A stretch of 64,000 bases of DNA from Bradyrhizobium algeriense (GCF_036924595.1 NZ_JAZHRV010000001.1:6537501-6601500); one strand, 5' to 3'. Shown: positions 17,066 through 25,981, numbered from the stretch's first letter. Numbers and translations: made by a program. The notes: generated from the sequence alone by a model not told the origin.

Positions 17066-18907
17066 TCAGTCGTCGTCGCCGTCGGAGCTCTCGTTCAACT
17101 CTTCACTGTTAATATTGGATTCCGGCGGCTCGGCGGCAAGTCGACGCACCTCGACCACTTTGGCGCCGGGAAATCGCGCCAGCACCTCCTGCACCCGCGG
17201 ATCGGCCTCGGCGGCGCGGGCGTGCTCGTTCCGCGCCTGCTCATTCTGCGAGCGCAGCGTCGGCTGGCCGGCCTCGTTGGAGACGATCACGGTCCAGCGC
17301 CGCCCGGTCCATTGCTCCAGCTTGCGGGAGAGGTCGTTGACCAGTCCCCGCGCCGCGTTACGTTCCAGCGCCACTTCCAGCCGCCCGTCCTCAAAACGGA
17401 CGAGGCGCATGTCGGATTCCAGCGCCGCCTTGGTCAGGATATCGCGCTTCTCGGCGGCGAGCGCGACGAGCTGCGGGAAGGTCGTGAGCCGCAGGACGGG
17501 CGCGGACTCGGTTTGGATCGATGGCGCCACAATTTGCGGCCGCGCGGGCGCTTCGGCGCCGGAGCGGGGCGAGGCAGGCGTCCGCATCGGCGACGCGGCA
17601 GACATTGAAGATACCGGTGCGGTGGACGCAGGGCGTGACGGCGCCGCGCCGCCGGAGGCCATTTGCGATCCGCCGCCGTTCTGGTCGAGCATCCGGATCG
17701 CCTCGTCCGGCGTCGGCAAATCGGCGACATAGGCGATGCGGACCAGCACCATTTCCGCCGCCGCCGCCGGCCGGGTCGCGGTCTGCACCTCGGTGATGCC
17801 CTTGAGCAGCATCTGCCACATCCGCGACAGCACCCGCATCGACAATTTTGCGGCGAATTCACGGGCGCGGACCCGCTCGGTCTCGCCGAATGCGACGTTA
17901 TCGGCGGTGGCGGGGACGACCTTCACGCGGGTGACGAAATTGACGAATTCGGCGAGGTCGGACAGCACCACGACCGGATCGGCGCCGACGTCATACTGGC
18001 TGCGGAATTCGCCAAAGGCGCTGGCGATATCGCCGCGCGCCAGATGCTCGAACAGGTCGATCACCCGGGTGCGGTCGGCGAGCCCCAGCATCTGCCGCAC
18101 GGCATCGGCACGGACAAGGCCCGCCGCATGCGCGATTGCCTGGTCGAACAAAGACAGCGAATCGCGCACCGAGCCTTCGGCGGCGCGGGCGATGATGCCG
18201 AGCGCCTCGGGCTCGACCTCGACGCCTTCCTTTTTCGCGATGTTGGAGAGATGCCCCATCAGCACGTCGGCCTCGACCCGGCGGAGATCAAAACGCTGGC
18301 AGCGCGACAGCACCGTGACCGGGACTTTGCGGATTTCCGTGGTGGCGAACACGAATTTGGCGTGCTCGGGCGGTTCCTCCAGCGTCTTCAGGAAGGCGTT
18401 GAAAGCCGCCGTCGACAGCATGTGGACTTCGTCGATGATGTAGACCTTGTAGCGGGCGCTGGCCGGCGCATAGCGCACGCTGTCGTTGATCTGGCGGACG
18501 TCGTCGACGCCGGTATGGGAGGCGGCGTCCATTTCCAGCACGTCCATGTGCCGGCTTTCCATGATCGGCTGGCAGTGCACGCCCAAATCCGGCATGTGGA
18601 TGGTCGGCCCCTTCACCGAACCATCAGGCTTTTCGTAGTTCAGCGCGCGGGCGAGAATCCGCGCCGTGGTGGTTTTGCCGACCCCCCGGACGCCGGTCAA
18701 AATCCAGGCCTGCGGAATCCGGCCCGTCTCGAACGCATTCGAGACGGTGCGGACCATGGCCTCCTGGCCGATCAGGTCTTCAAAACTGGACGGGCGGTAT
18801 TTGCGTGCCAGCACCCGGTAGGGCTTGGCCGCCTCGTCTTGGCCGAGAGCAAAACCGCTCTGGCCGGCGCCATCTGACTTGTCGGGGGGAGCGCCAGCAT
18901 CACTCAT
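17066..18907 (-). CDS. dnaX: DNA polymerase III subunits gamma and tau
   Basis: The 613-residue clamp-loader ATPase begins, after a 30-residue acidic leader, with YRVLARKYRPSSFEDLIGQE. Walker A is GVRGVGKTTTARILARAL near residue 75, and Walker B/sensor sequences VYIIDEVHMLS and FVFATTEIRKVPVTVLSRCQ follow. Domain III and a proline/alanine-rich linker (about 400-455) precede the tau C-terminal region. The usual zinc-binding Cys cluster between Walker A and B is reduced here to a single visible Cys (LGVHCQPIMES). Start at ATG 18907; the open frame continues upstream to 18991 toward the SRP RNA gene. The tail is strikingly acidic (EELNESSDGDDD). Confidence 0.95.
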   Translation of the reverse strand: MSDAGAPPDKSDGAGQSGFALGQDEAAKPYRVLARKYRPSSFEDLIGQEAMVRTVSNAFETGRIPQAWILTGVRGVGKTTTARILARALNYEKPDGSVKGPTIHMPDLGVHCQPIMESRHMDVLEMDAASHTGVDDVRQINDSVRYAPASARYKVYIIDEVHMLSTAAFNAFLKTLEEPPEHAKFVFATTEIRKVPVTVLSRCQRFDLRRVEADVLMGHLSNIAKKEGVEVEPEALGIIARAAEGSVRDSLSLFDQAIAHAAGLVRADAVRQMLGLADRTRVIDLFEHLARGDIASAFGEFRSQYDVGADPVVVLSDLAEFVNFVTRVKVVPATADNVAFGETERVRAREFAAKLSMRVLSRMWQMLLKGITEVQTATRPAAAAEMVLVRIAYVADLPTPDEAIRMLDQNGGGSQMASGGAAPSRPASTAPVSSMSAASPMRTPASPRSGAEAPARPQIVAPSIQTESAPVLRLTTFPQLVALAAEKRDILTKAALESDMRLVRFEDGRLEVALERNAARGLVNDLSRKLEQWTGRRWTVIVSNEAGQPTLRSQNEQARNEHARAAEADPRVQEVLARFPGAKVVEVRRLAAEPPESNINSEELNESSDGDDD

Positions 18908-19018
18908 CGGTCGATCCGCAATTGATTGTCTCTCGGGCCGGCTTTGCGGAAAGGAACGAAATCGGGCGCAAGGGGCAAGCTTTGCCGCCACCTGGCGCGA
19001 TTCGCTCGAAAAACAGGT

Positions 19019-19117
19019 AGGAGACTGACGAGCGACCCGATCCGGACCTCGTTAGGGCTGCTTCCTTCCGGACCTGACCCGGTTGGCGAGTGGCTCGTCC
19101 ACCGCCAATCTCCCGGT
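19019..19117 (-). ncRNA. ffs: Signal recognition particle RNA, small bacterial type
   Basis: On the minus strand the segment contains GGTCAGGTCCGGAAGGAAGC followed by AGCCCTAAC, the universally conserved SRP apical loop with its symmetric and asymmetric internal loops. The flanks GGGAGATTGGCGG and GTCAGTCTCC can pair as the closing stem, giving about 95-100 nt. A short T-run (CCTGTTTTTCG) follows. It lies just upstream of dnaX on the same strand, the normal alphaproteobacterial position. Ends are approximate. Confidence 0.95.
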
Positions 19118-19190
19118 CCTTATTTGGGGCCAAAAGGGCTGGAAAGCAAGCGGGGTTGGCGCGTGCCATGCGTCGAAACCACCCCTGTTT

Positions 19191-19285
19191 CGTCATGGCC
19201 GGGCTTGACCCGGCCATCCACGTCTTGCTTGTTCCAATTCAGCGAAAAAAAGACGTGGATGCCAGGCACGAGGCCGGGCATGACG
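19191..19285. repeat. Interspersed palindromic repeat, family C
   Basis: CGTCATGGCCGGGCTTGACC at 19191 and AGGCCGGGCATGACG ending at 19285, with inner arms CATCCACGTCTT / AAGACGTGGATG. It lies 11 bases before the HIT gene start. Confidence 0.85.
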
Positions 19286-19296
19286 AAGGAACGAGC

Positions 19297-19722
19297 ATGC
19301 CCTCTGACGCCTCCGCCTGGTCGCTGCATTCCCAGCTCAAAAAGGACACGATCGACATCGGCGACCTGCCGCTGTGCAAGGTGCTGGTCATCAAGGACGC
19401 GCATTACCCGTGGCTGCTGCTGGTGCCGCGCCGGGAGGGTGCGGTGGAAATCATCGACCTCGACGAGGTCGCGCAGGCCCAGTTGATAACCGAAATCTCC
19501 CGGGTTTCGCGCGCACTGAAAGAGGTCACCAAATGCGACAAGCTCAATGTCGCGGCGCTGGGCAATCTGGTGCCGCAGTTGCATGTCCATGTCATCGCAC
19601 GGCGCACCAGCGATGCGGCCTGGCCGCGCCCGGTCTGGGGCGTTATGCCGCCGCTGGCGCATGACGCCGAGGAAGTACAGAATTTCATCAACGCGCTTCG
19701 CCGCAAGATCTGGTTGGGTTGA
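19297..19722 (+). CDS. HIT-family protein with Q-x-H-x-H active-site variant
   Basis: A 141-residue histidine-triad protein. The nucleotide-binding core contains LCKVLVIKDAHYPWLLLVPR and the active-site strand LVPQLHVHVIARR near residue 95. The first His of the usual HxHxH is Gln here, while the central pair is kept. This is common in a proteobacterial HIT branch. The family hydrolyses or transfers nucleotides from phosphoramidates and dinucleotides; substrate unknown. Start ATG 19297 (MPSDASAWSLHSQLKKDT) lies just outside repeat C. It is followed after 4 bases by nudC, so the two form an operon of nucleotide-handling enzymes. Confidence 0.88.
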   Translation: MPSDASAWSLHSQLKKDTIDIGDLPLCKVLVIKDAHYPWLLLVPRREGAVEIIDLDEVAQAQLITEISRVSRALKEVTKCDKLNVAALGNLVPQLHVHVIARRTSDAAWPRPVWGVMPPLAHDAEEVQNFINALRRKIWLG

Positions 19723-19726
19723 ACAG

Positions 19727-20677
19727 ATGTCCGCCTTCGACAAATATCCGCTGGGGAAGCCCGCTTTCGTTACCCATATTCTGGATCGCGCCGCGCATCT
19801 GCGGGCCAATGACGAAAAACTGTTCGCGCTGGAGAGCCAGCGCAACGCCGGCGCCTATGTGATCTACCGTGACTCGCTTCTGGTGAGGCAGGAGGCGGAT
19901 GGGCCGCGCGTGCTGCTCGGCGTCGAAGAGGCGGTGAAGCTCGGCGCCAATCCCGGCACGATCTTTTTGGGCTTGCGCGACGGCGCGCCGGTTTTCGGCA
20001 TGGGCATTTCTGCCACGGCCGTTGAGAAGCTGATCACGCGCGACGACGTCGCCGTGACCGAGCTGCGCGGCATGGCGATGCAGGGCACGGCGCCGCCGGA
20101 ACAGCTCTCCGCCATCGCGATGGCCAAATCGATGGTGACCTGGCATCAGCGTCACGGCTTCTGCGCCAATTGCGGCACCCGGACCGCGATGAAGGAAGGC
20201 GGCTGGAAGCGCGAGTGCCCGAGCTGCAAGGCCGAGCATTTTCCGCGCACCGATCCGGTCGTGATTATGCTGGTCACGTCAGGCGAGAAATGCCTGCTCG
20301 GTCGGCAGAAGCAGTTCATGCCCGGGATGTGGTCGTGTCTGGCCGGCTTCGTCGAAGCGGCGGAGACCATCGAAGACGCGGTCCGCCGCGAGATTTTTGA
20401 GGAATCCGGCATCCGCTGCACCGACGTAAGCTATTACATGACGCAGCCATGGCCGTATCCGTCATCGCTGATGATCGGATGCGCCGCGCGCGCGCTCAAC
20501 GAGGATATCGTCGTTGATCGCACCGAGCTCGAAGACGCGCGCTGGTTCGATCGCGCCGAGGTCGCCCTGATGCATCGGCGCGAACATCCTGACGGCTTAT
20601 TTGCGGCGCATCCGTTCGCGATTGCGCACCATCTGATCGGCCGCTGGGTGCATGGGGGAAACGACGCGAGCGCATAG
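19727..20677 (+). CDS. nudC: NAD+/NADH diphosphatase (Nudix)
   Basis: This 316-residue enzyme has a zinc ribbon, CANCGTRTAMKEGGWKRECP plus SCKAEHFPR (Cys pairs near residues 145-170). The Nudix box GFVEAAETIEDAVRREIFEE follows near residue 205, in the NudC arrangement. It cleaves NAD(H) to NMN(H) and AMP; family members also remove NAD caps from RNA. The C-terminal QPWPYPSSLMIGC carries the SQPWPFPxS signature that specifies NAD recognition. Start ATG 19727 is 4 bases after the HIT gene. Confidence 0.95.
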   Translation: MSAFDKYPLGKPAFVTHILDRAAHLRANDEKLFALESQRNAGAYVIYRDSLLVRQEADGPRVLLGVEEAVKLGANPGTIFLGLRDGAPVFGMGISATAVEKLITRDDVAVTELRGMAMQGTAPPEQLSAIAMAKSMVTWHQRHGFCANCGTRTAMKEGGWKRECPSCKAEHFPRTDPVVIMLVTSGEKCLLGRQKQFMPGMWSCLAGFVEAAETIEDAVRREIFEESGIRCTDVSYYMTQPWPYPSSLMIGCAARALNEDIVVDRTELEDARWFDRAEVALMHRREHPDGLFAAHPFAIAHHLIGRWVHGGNDASA

Positions 20678-20742
20678 CGGGAACCGTCCATGGACCAGTT
20701 GATTAACTCCGGACCTTGGTTCCGGCTGAAGGCGGAACCGAC

Positions 20743-21720
20743 ATGACGGACTCCCGAATGAACTTCCAAGACAATGCGCCCAAAATCCCGCCACGGATTC
20801 TCTGCATCGGCATGCCGGTGCGCGACCTTACCTTCCATACGCCGGGTGTTCCCGGGCGAGGCTCCAAGGAGAATGCCACCGCATTCGACGAAATCTGCGG
20901 CGGCAATGCGCTCAATGGCGCGATCGGTATCGCTCGGCTCGGTGGCCGCGCCTCGATCTGCGGGCCGATGGGCGATGCCAAGGAAGCATCGAGCCGCTTC
21001 ATTTTCGATCAGATGGCGCATGAGGGCATCGAGACGAAACATCTCATCCACATGCCGGGGCTGGTGACGCCTATCTCGGCGGTGATGATCGATCCTTCCG
21101 GGGAGCGCACCATCGTGACCTTCCGCGATCCGGAACTGTGGCACGTGAAGTTGCCCGACTTCGACACGCTGTTGGACGATTGCGCCGCCATTCTCACCGA
21201 GAGCCGCTGCGCCGAATTCTGCACCGAGCTTTGCGCCGAGGCCGTCAGGCGCGGCATTCCCGTGATCGTCGACGTCGATCGCGCGATGTCGCTGCGCGAG
21301 GGCCTGCTGAACGCCTCCTCCCACCTGGTGTTCTCGAGCGAGCCGCTGCAGGAGACTGCAGACGTCACCGACGACGCCCAGGCGCTGAAGAAGATCGCCA
21401 AATTGACCCCGTCGTTCCTGGCGGGAACCCGGGGCCCGAGGGGCACGATCTGGCTCGACGAGAACGGGAAGATCCAGGAAACCCCGGCCTTCCCGGTGCA
21501 CACTGTGGACACCCTCGGCGCCGGCGACGTGTTCCACGGCGCGTTTGCGCTGGCCATCACCGAGAAGCAGGAATTGCGGCAAGCGCTGCGATTCGCCTCC
21601 GCCGCCGCAGCGCTGAAATGCACCCGCTTCGGCGGCGCTTTCGCCGCCCCGCAACGTGCTGAAGTTGAAGAGCTTTTGAGTCACGGCCAGGTGGCAGACC
21701 GGGCGCCGACCGGCCAATAG
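20743..21720 (+). CDS. PfkB-family sugar kinase
   Basis: The 325-residue ribokinase-like protein begins after a short leader with ILCIGMPVRDLTF. PfkB signature 1 is in GGNALNGAIGIARLGGRAS near residue 55. Signature 2 with the catalytic Asp is DTLGAGDVFHGAFALAI near residue 255. The acceptor sugar or nucleoside cannot be decided from sequence. Start at ATG 20743 with AAGGCGG upstream; ATG 20758 or TTG 20716 are alternatives. The adjacent Lrp-type regulator gene starts 68 bases later and is probably transcribed separately from its own operator region. Confidence 0.88.
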   Translation: MTDSRMNFQDNAPKIPPRILCIGMPVRDLTFHTPGVPGRGSKENATAFDEICGGNALNGAIGIARLGGRASICGPMGDAKEASSRFIFDQMAHEGIETKHLIHMPGLVTPISAVMIDPSGERTIVTFRDPELWHVKLPDFDTLLDDCAAILTESRCAEFCTELCAEAVRRGIPVIVDVDRAMSLREGLLNASSHLVFSSEPLQETADVTDDAQALKKIAKLTPSFLAGTRGPRGTIWLDENGKIQETPAFPVHTVDTLGAGDVFHGAFALAITEKQELRQALRFASAAAALKCTRFGGAFAAPQRAEVEELLSHGQVADRAPTGQ

Positions 21721-21730
21721 CAGGGCTTGC

Positions 21731-21749
21731 TATAGAAGAATTTTCTATA
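21731..21749. promoter_or_regulatory. Inverted repeat, candidate operator of the Lrp-type gene
   Basis: TATAGAA-GAATT-TTCTATA is a 7-base inverted repeat with a 5-base AT-rich centre, 39 bases before the Lrp/AsnC gene start in an otherwise GC-rich gap. Lrp-type proteins usually repress their own gene by binding AT-rich dyads, so this is a reasonable autoregulatory site. Binding is inferred. Confidence 0.45.
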
Positions 21750-21788
21750 TATTAGGGGATGGACCCTCCCGTATGGAACATTCTTCTC

Positions 21789-22289
21789 ATGACCGACCTA
21801 GCCATTCAGCTCCCTGAAGCCAACCGCCGCCTGGATGCCATCGACCGCAAGATCCTGACCGTGCTGCAGGAGGACGCCTCCTTGTCGGTCGCCGAGATCG
21901 GGGACCGGGTCGGCCTGTCGTCGACGCCGTGCTGGAAGCGCATCCAGCGGCTGGAGGCCGACGGCGTGATCCTGCGCCGGGTCGCGCTGGTCGACCAGAA
22001 CAAGATCGGGCTGGGCATTTCGGTGTTCGTCTCGGTCGAGAGTTCCGACCATTCCGAGGCATGGCTGAAGACCTTCGCCAGCGCCGTCAGCGCCATGCCC
22101 GAGGTGATGGAGTTCTACCGGATGGCCGGCGACGTCGATTACATGCTGCGCGTCGTGGTCGCCGACATGGCGAGCTATGACGTGTTCTACAAAAAGCTGA
22201 TCAGCGCCGTGCCGCTGAAGAACGTCACCTCGCGCTTTGCGATGGAGAAGATCAAGTCGGTGACGGCGCTGCCGGTGCCGGCGGCGTAA
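21789..22289 (+). CDS. Lrp/AsnC-family transcriptional regulator
   Basis: A 166-residue regulator. The N-terminal winged HTH is LDAIDRKILTVLQEDASLSV followed by AEIGDRVGLSSTPCWKRIQR (recognition helix, the Lrp signature). The C-terminal RAM/AsnC ligand-binding domain runs from VSVESSDHSEAWLKTF to the end, with GDVDYMLRVVVADMASYDVF. Such proteins sense amino acids or other small molecules as octamers. The start ATG 21789 follows an AT-rich inverted repeat; an in-frame ATG at 21759 would lie almost on that operator. The target is unknown; the upstream PfkB kinase gene is a possible one. Confidence 0.93.
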   Translation: MTDLAIQLPEANRRLDAIDRKILTVLQEDASLSVAEIGDRVGLSSTPCWKRIQRLEADGVILRRVALVDQNKIGLGISVFVSVESSDHSEAWLKTFASAVSAMPEVMEFYRMAGDVDYMLRVVVADMASYDVFYKKLISAVPLKNVTSRFAMEKIKSVTALPVPAA

Positions 22290-22358
22290 GTAACCTCCGT
22301 AATTCTACGGAGCGGGTCCGTTCACCGAACATTAGCCCTGTGTCCATAGACACGGCGG

Positions 22359-22703
22359 ATGGGTCGGAATGCCACACTCAGCCACCGATGGCCCGCATGG
22401 CTCAACGCCGTGCTGTTGCTGATCGCCAGCTTCATCGGCGTCGCAGCACTGTCTTTTCAGGCTCGCCCAGGCACCGAAGTCGTGGCCGTAGCATTTCCCG
22501 TTTGGTGGGATTCTCAGCAGGCCTTCTCGGCCGCCGCTTCAGCCAATGCAGCAATCGTCCGCGTGACCGCCGTTCCATCGCTGCTGGTGGTGCGGCCCGA
22601 CGGCGTTGAGGGATTGTCACGGCTGCACGAGGCCGGGGCCTGGTTCGTAATCGATCCGCAAGCGATCGCGGCCTGTTTCACAAACAAAGCAGCTATTTAT
22701 TGA
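22359..22703 (+). CDS. Small membrane-anchored protein of unknown function
   Basis: A 114-residue protein with one N-terminal hydrophobic helix (LNAVLLLIASFIGVAALSF, about residues 15-33) and a short external or cytoplasmic domain with VVAVAFPVWWDSQQAFSAAA, ANAAIVRVTAVPSLLVVRPD and ending in ACFTNKAAIY. I recognise no named domain. The TGA stop is followed immediately by the ATG of the chemotaxis receptor gene, so the pair is probably translationally coupled and the protein may serve the same sensory process. Confidence 0.7.
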   Translation: MGRNATLSHRWPAWLNAVLLLIASFIGVAALSFQARPGTEVVAVAFPVWWDSQQAFSAAASANAAIVRVTAVPSLLVVRPDGVEGLSRLHEAGAWFVIDPQAIAACFTNKAAIY

Positions 22704-24194
22704 ATGCATATTGGGAATCCGGAAATGACCACTGAAAGTGATGATCTTGCAGCTTTGCGCGAAACCACCAGCAAGGCCTTGCTGGGATTGCTCTGGCTTC
22801 ATGTTCCCATTGCGCTCGCTATCGGCCTGATGCGCGATAGCGACTGGCTGGCGCCAACCGCGCTGACGGCGGCGATGGCGCTGGCTGCGACCGTGTCGTG
22901 GCGCACCTCGGGTAACGGGCTTTCGACGCGGCTGATCTTTGGCGTCGCCCTGATGGGCAGCGTGTCGGTGTTTACCTTCCAGCTCGCCGGCCATGCCTGG
23001 CAGGTCGACACGCACATGTATTTCTTCGCCACGCTGGCATGTCTCCTCGCCTATTGCGACTATCGCCCGATCCTCGCCGGCGCGGTCGCGGTCGCGCTGC
23101 ATCATCTGGTGCTGAACTTCCTGCTTCCGGCGGCGGTTTATCCCGGCGGCGCCGATCTCGGCCGCGTCGTGCTTCACGCCGTCATTCTTCTGATCGAGGC
23201 CGGCGTGCTGAGCTGGCTGGCGGTGAAGCTGTCCGGCCTGTTCGAGACGACCGCGCAGAAGACCGCCGAGGCGGAAGCGGCAAATGCCGCCGAAGCCCGA
23301 GCCAATATCGATCGGATGACCGCCGAACGGCAGGCCAAGCAGGACGGCGACGCGACGCGCCGCGAACTCGCCGCGGGCTTCGAGCGCAAGATCGGCAGCA
23401 TCGTCGAGGCGGTCGCGTTAACCGCCAACGAGGTGCAGGGCCTCTCCACCTTGATGAGCAAGAGCAATGCGGAAACCACGCGGCATACCGCAGAGGCGGC
23501 GGCCGCCTCGACCCGGGCCTCGTCGAACGTGGAAACGGTTGCGGCGGCGACCGAGGAGCTGACGGCCTCCATCAGCAACATTGCCCAGCAAGTGACGCGC
23601 TCCGCCGAAATCGCCAACAAGGCCGCCGAAGAGGCTCGCCGCACCAACTCCGTGGTTGAGGGGCTTGCCGCCGGCACCCAGAAGATCGGCGAAGTCGTCA
23701 CGCTGATCCAGAGCATTGCGAGCCAGACCAACCTGCTGGCGCTGAACGCCACGATCGAAGCCGCCCGCGCCGGCGAACATGGACGGGGATTTGCGGTGGT
23801 GGCGAGCGAAGTCAAGGCGCTGGCCAATCAGACCGCGAAGGCAACGGAAGAAATCTCCGCGCAGGTGCAGGACATCCAGACGGCCACCAGCCAGGCCGTT
23901 AGCGCCATCCAGGCTATCGGAGGAACCATCGCCGAGATCGACGAGATATCCAATGAAGTCGCCGCCGCCGTCGATCAACAGGGCGCAGCGACGCGGGAAA
24001 TCGCCGGCAATGTGCAGCAGGCGGCCAACGGTACGCGGGACGTCAACGGCAACATTGTCAGTGTTAGCCGTGCTTCCGAAGAGGCCGGCCGGGCAACATC
24101 GAAGCTACTGGATGCTGCGAACGGTCTGTCGTCGCAATCCGACCGGCTGAAGTCCGAGGTCGACAGCTTCCTGGACTCGCTGCACGTGGCGTAA
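22704..24194 (+). CDS. Methyl-accepting chemotaxis protein with multi-helix membrane sensor
   Basis: A 496-residue receptor. Instead of the common two-helix periplasmic sensor it has about six hydrophobic segments in residues 20-195, for example LLGLLWLHVPIALAIGL, LAGAVAVALHHLVLNFLL and VLHAVILLIEAGVLSWLAV, with buried His residues. A coiled coil (about 200-260) and the MA signalling domain follow, whose hairpin tip is IASQTNLLALNATIEAARAG. No typical HAMP domain was noticed. Start may be ATG 22704 (directly after the upstream stop) or ATG 22725. No che genes lie nearby. Confidence 0.92.
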   Translation: MHIGNPEMTTESDDLAALRETTSKALLGLLWLHVPIALAIGLMRDSDWLAPTALTAAMALAATVSWRTSGNGLSTRLIFGVALMGSVSVFTFQLAGHAWQVDTHMYFFATLACLLAYCDYRPILAGAVAVALHHLVLNFLLPAAVYPGGADLGRVVLHAVILLIEAGVLSWLAVKLSGLFETTAQKTAEAEAANAAEARANIDRMTAERQAKQDGDATRRELAAGFERKIGSIVEAVALTANEVQGLSTLMSKSNAETTRHTAEAAAASTRASSNVETVAAATEELTASISNIAQQVTRSAEIANKAAEEARRTNSVVEGLAAGTQKIGEVVTLIQSIASQTNLLALNATIEAARAGEHGRGFAVVASEVKALANQTAKATEEISAQVQDIQTATSQAVSAIQAIGGTIAEIDEISNEVAAAVDQQGAATREIAGNVQQAANGTRDVNGNIVSVSRASEEAGRATSKLLDAANGLSSQSDRLKSEVDSFLDSLHVA

Positions 24195-24208
24195 GAATTC
24201 GAGAACAC

Positions 24209-24328
24209 TGTCATCGTCCGCCTTGTGCGCAATTGCGCACTGGGGTGGACGATCCAGTATTCCAGAGACTTCAGCGACCTAACAGGAAAGCCGCGGCGTA
24301 CTGGATCCCCGCCTTCGCGGGGATGACG
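24209..24328. repeat. Interspersed palindromic repeat, family E (gene-free copy)
   Basis: TGTCATCGTCCGCCTT...CCAGTATTCCAGAG at the left and GCCGCGGCGTACTGGATCCC...GGGGATGACG at the right. The left arm holds GTGCGCAATTGCGCAC at 24225-24240. It lies between convergent mcp and phosphomannomutase genes. Confidence 0.85.
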
Positions 24329-24358
24329 AGCGCGTGTTAGGCAAACACCGTCCGCCCC

Positions 24359-25858
24359 TCAAATCTTCTGATTATACGCGCCGACTTCCGGATGCGTGCG
24401 CAGCACGGAATCCATCGCCTCGAACATGTCGCGCATGCGCTGTTCGGAGACGGGGCTCTCGACCACGACCACCAGTTCCGGCTTGTTCGATGACGCCCGC
24501 ACCAGACCCCAGCTGCCGTCCTCGACGGTAACGCGAACGCCGTTGACGGTGACGAGGTCGCGGATCTTCTGGCCCGCGACCTTGTCGCCGTTTTTCTGCA
24601 ACGCCTCGAAATGCTTCACCACGGCGTCGGCGACACCGTATTTGGTTTCGTCGGCGCAATGCGGCGACATCGTCGGCGACGACCAGGTTTTCGGCAGCGC
24701 GTCTTTCAGGTCCGCCATCGACTTGTCCGGCGCGCGATCGAGCATCTCGCAGATCGCGATCGCCGAGACGAGGCCGTCGTCATAGCCGCGGCCGAACGGC
24801 TTGTTGAAGAAGAAGTGTCCGGATTTTTCGAACCCCGCCAGCGCGCCCATCTCGTTGGTACGGCGCTTCATGTAGGAATGTCCGGTCTTCCAATAGGCCG
24901 TCTTCGCGCCCTGCTTCTGCAGCACCGGGTCCGTCACGAAAAGTCCGGTCGATTTCACGTCGACCACGAACTGCGCATCCTTGTGGATCGCCGACATGTC
25001 GCGCGCCAGCATCACGCCGACCTTGTCGGCGAAGATTTCCTCGCCGGTGTTGTCGACCACGCCGCAGCGGTCGCCGTCGCCGTCAAAGCCCAGGCCGGCA
25101 TCGGCCTTGTGCTTGAGTACCGCATCGCGGATCGCGTGCAGCATCTCCATGTCTTCGGGGTTCGGATTGTATTTCGGGAACGTATGATCGAGTTCGGTGT
25201 CGAGCGGAATCACCTCGCAGCCGATCGCTTCCATCACCTGCGGCGCGAACGCGCCGGCCGTGCCATTGCCGCAGGCGACCACGACTTTCAGCTTGCGCTT
25301 CAGCTTCGGCCGGCTGGTGAGATCGGCGATGTAGCGCGCCGGGAAATTCTCGTGGAATTGATAGGAACCGCCCGCCTTGTTGTTGAACTCGGCGTTGAGC
25401 ACGATTTGCTTCAGCCGCGTCATCTCGTCGGGACCGAAGGTGAGCGGACGGTTGGCGCCCATCTTGACCCCGGTCCAGCCATTGTCGTTGTGCGAGGCCG
25501 TCACCATCGCGACGCAGGGCACGTCGAGATCGAACTGCGCGAAATAGGCCATCGGCGTCACCGCCAGCCCGATGTCGTGCACCTTGCAGCCGGCCGCCAT
25601 CAGGCCTGAGATCAGCGCGTATTTGATCGAGGCCGAATAGCCGCGAAAATCATGGCCGGTAACGATTTCTTGTTTGACGCCGAGTTCGGCAATCAGCGCG
25701 CCGAGCCCCATGCCCAGCGCCTGAATACCCATCAGGTTGATTTCCTTCTCGAACAGCCAGCGCGCGTCGTATTCGCGAAAGCCGGTTGCCTTCACCATCG
25801 GCCCGGATTCGAACTCATAGGTATTCGGAACCAGCATGGATTTGGGCTTGGGGAACAT
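24359..25858 (-). CDS. Phosphomannomutase/phosphoglucomutase
   Basis: The 499-residue alpha-D-phosphohexomutase interconverts 1- and 6-phosphosugars for polysaccharide synthesis. The phosphoserine loop is MVTASHNDNGWTGVKMG near residue 145. The metal-binding loop is GFDGDGDRCGVVD near residue 260. The sugar-specificity region is KTGHSYMKRRTNEMGALAGFEKSGHFFF near 325-350 (quoted here in pieces: GHSYMKRRTNE and FEKSGHFFF). The C-terminal phosphate-binding loop is RASSNKPELVVVVES. Known relatives in rhizobia feed exopolysaccharide and lipopolysaccharide synthesis; the UDP-glucose dehydrogenase at 29-30 kb belongs to the same area of metabolism. Confidence 0.93.
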   Translation of the reverse strand: MFPKPKSMLVPNTYEFESGPMVKATGFREYDARWLFEKEINLMGIQALGMGLGALIAELGVKQEIVTGHDFRGYSASIKYALISGLMAAGCKVHDIGLAVTPMAYFAQFDLDVPCVAMVTASHNDNGWTGVKMGANRPLTFGPDEMTRLKQIVLNAEFNNKAGGSYQFHENFPARYIADLTSRPKLKRKLKVVVACGNGTAGAFAPQVMEAIGCEVIPLDTELDHTFPKYNPNPEDMEMLHAIRDAVLKHKADAGLGFDGDGDRCGVVDNTGEEIFADKVGVMLARDMSAIHKDAQFVVDVKSTGLFVTDPVLQKQGAKTAYWKTGHSYMKRRTNEMGALAGFEKSGHFFFNKPFGRGYDDGLVSAIAICEMLDRAPDKSMADLKDALPKTWSSPTMSPHCADETKYGVADAVVKHFEALQKNGDKVAGQKIRDLVTVNGVRVTVEDGSWGLVRASSNKPELVVVVESPVSEQRMRDMFEAMDSVLRTHPEVGAYNQKI

Positions 25859-25981
25859 GAGCTGCCTTGTCGTGAAAATGCTTAAGGGAACACCGCAGCC
25901 ATAGCGAATACGCGGGCCGGGCGATAGGCGGGAGTAGCGCCTTGTGGCAGCTAATTAAGGCAGATTGGTAGCCGGTAAACC

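Noticed and set aside
19590-19610. Missing first His of the HIT triad as a broken active site
   Set aside because: Replacement of the first triad His is common in a proteobacterial HIT branch and the central His pair is kept.
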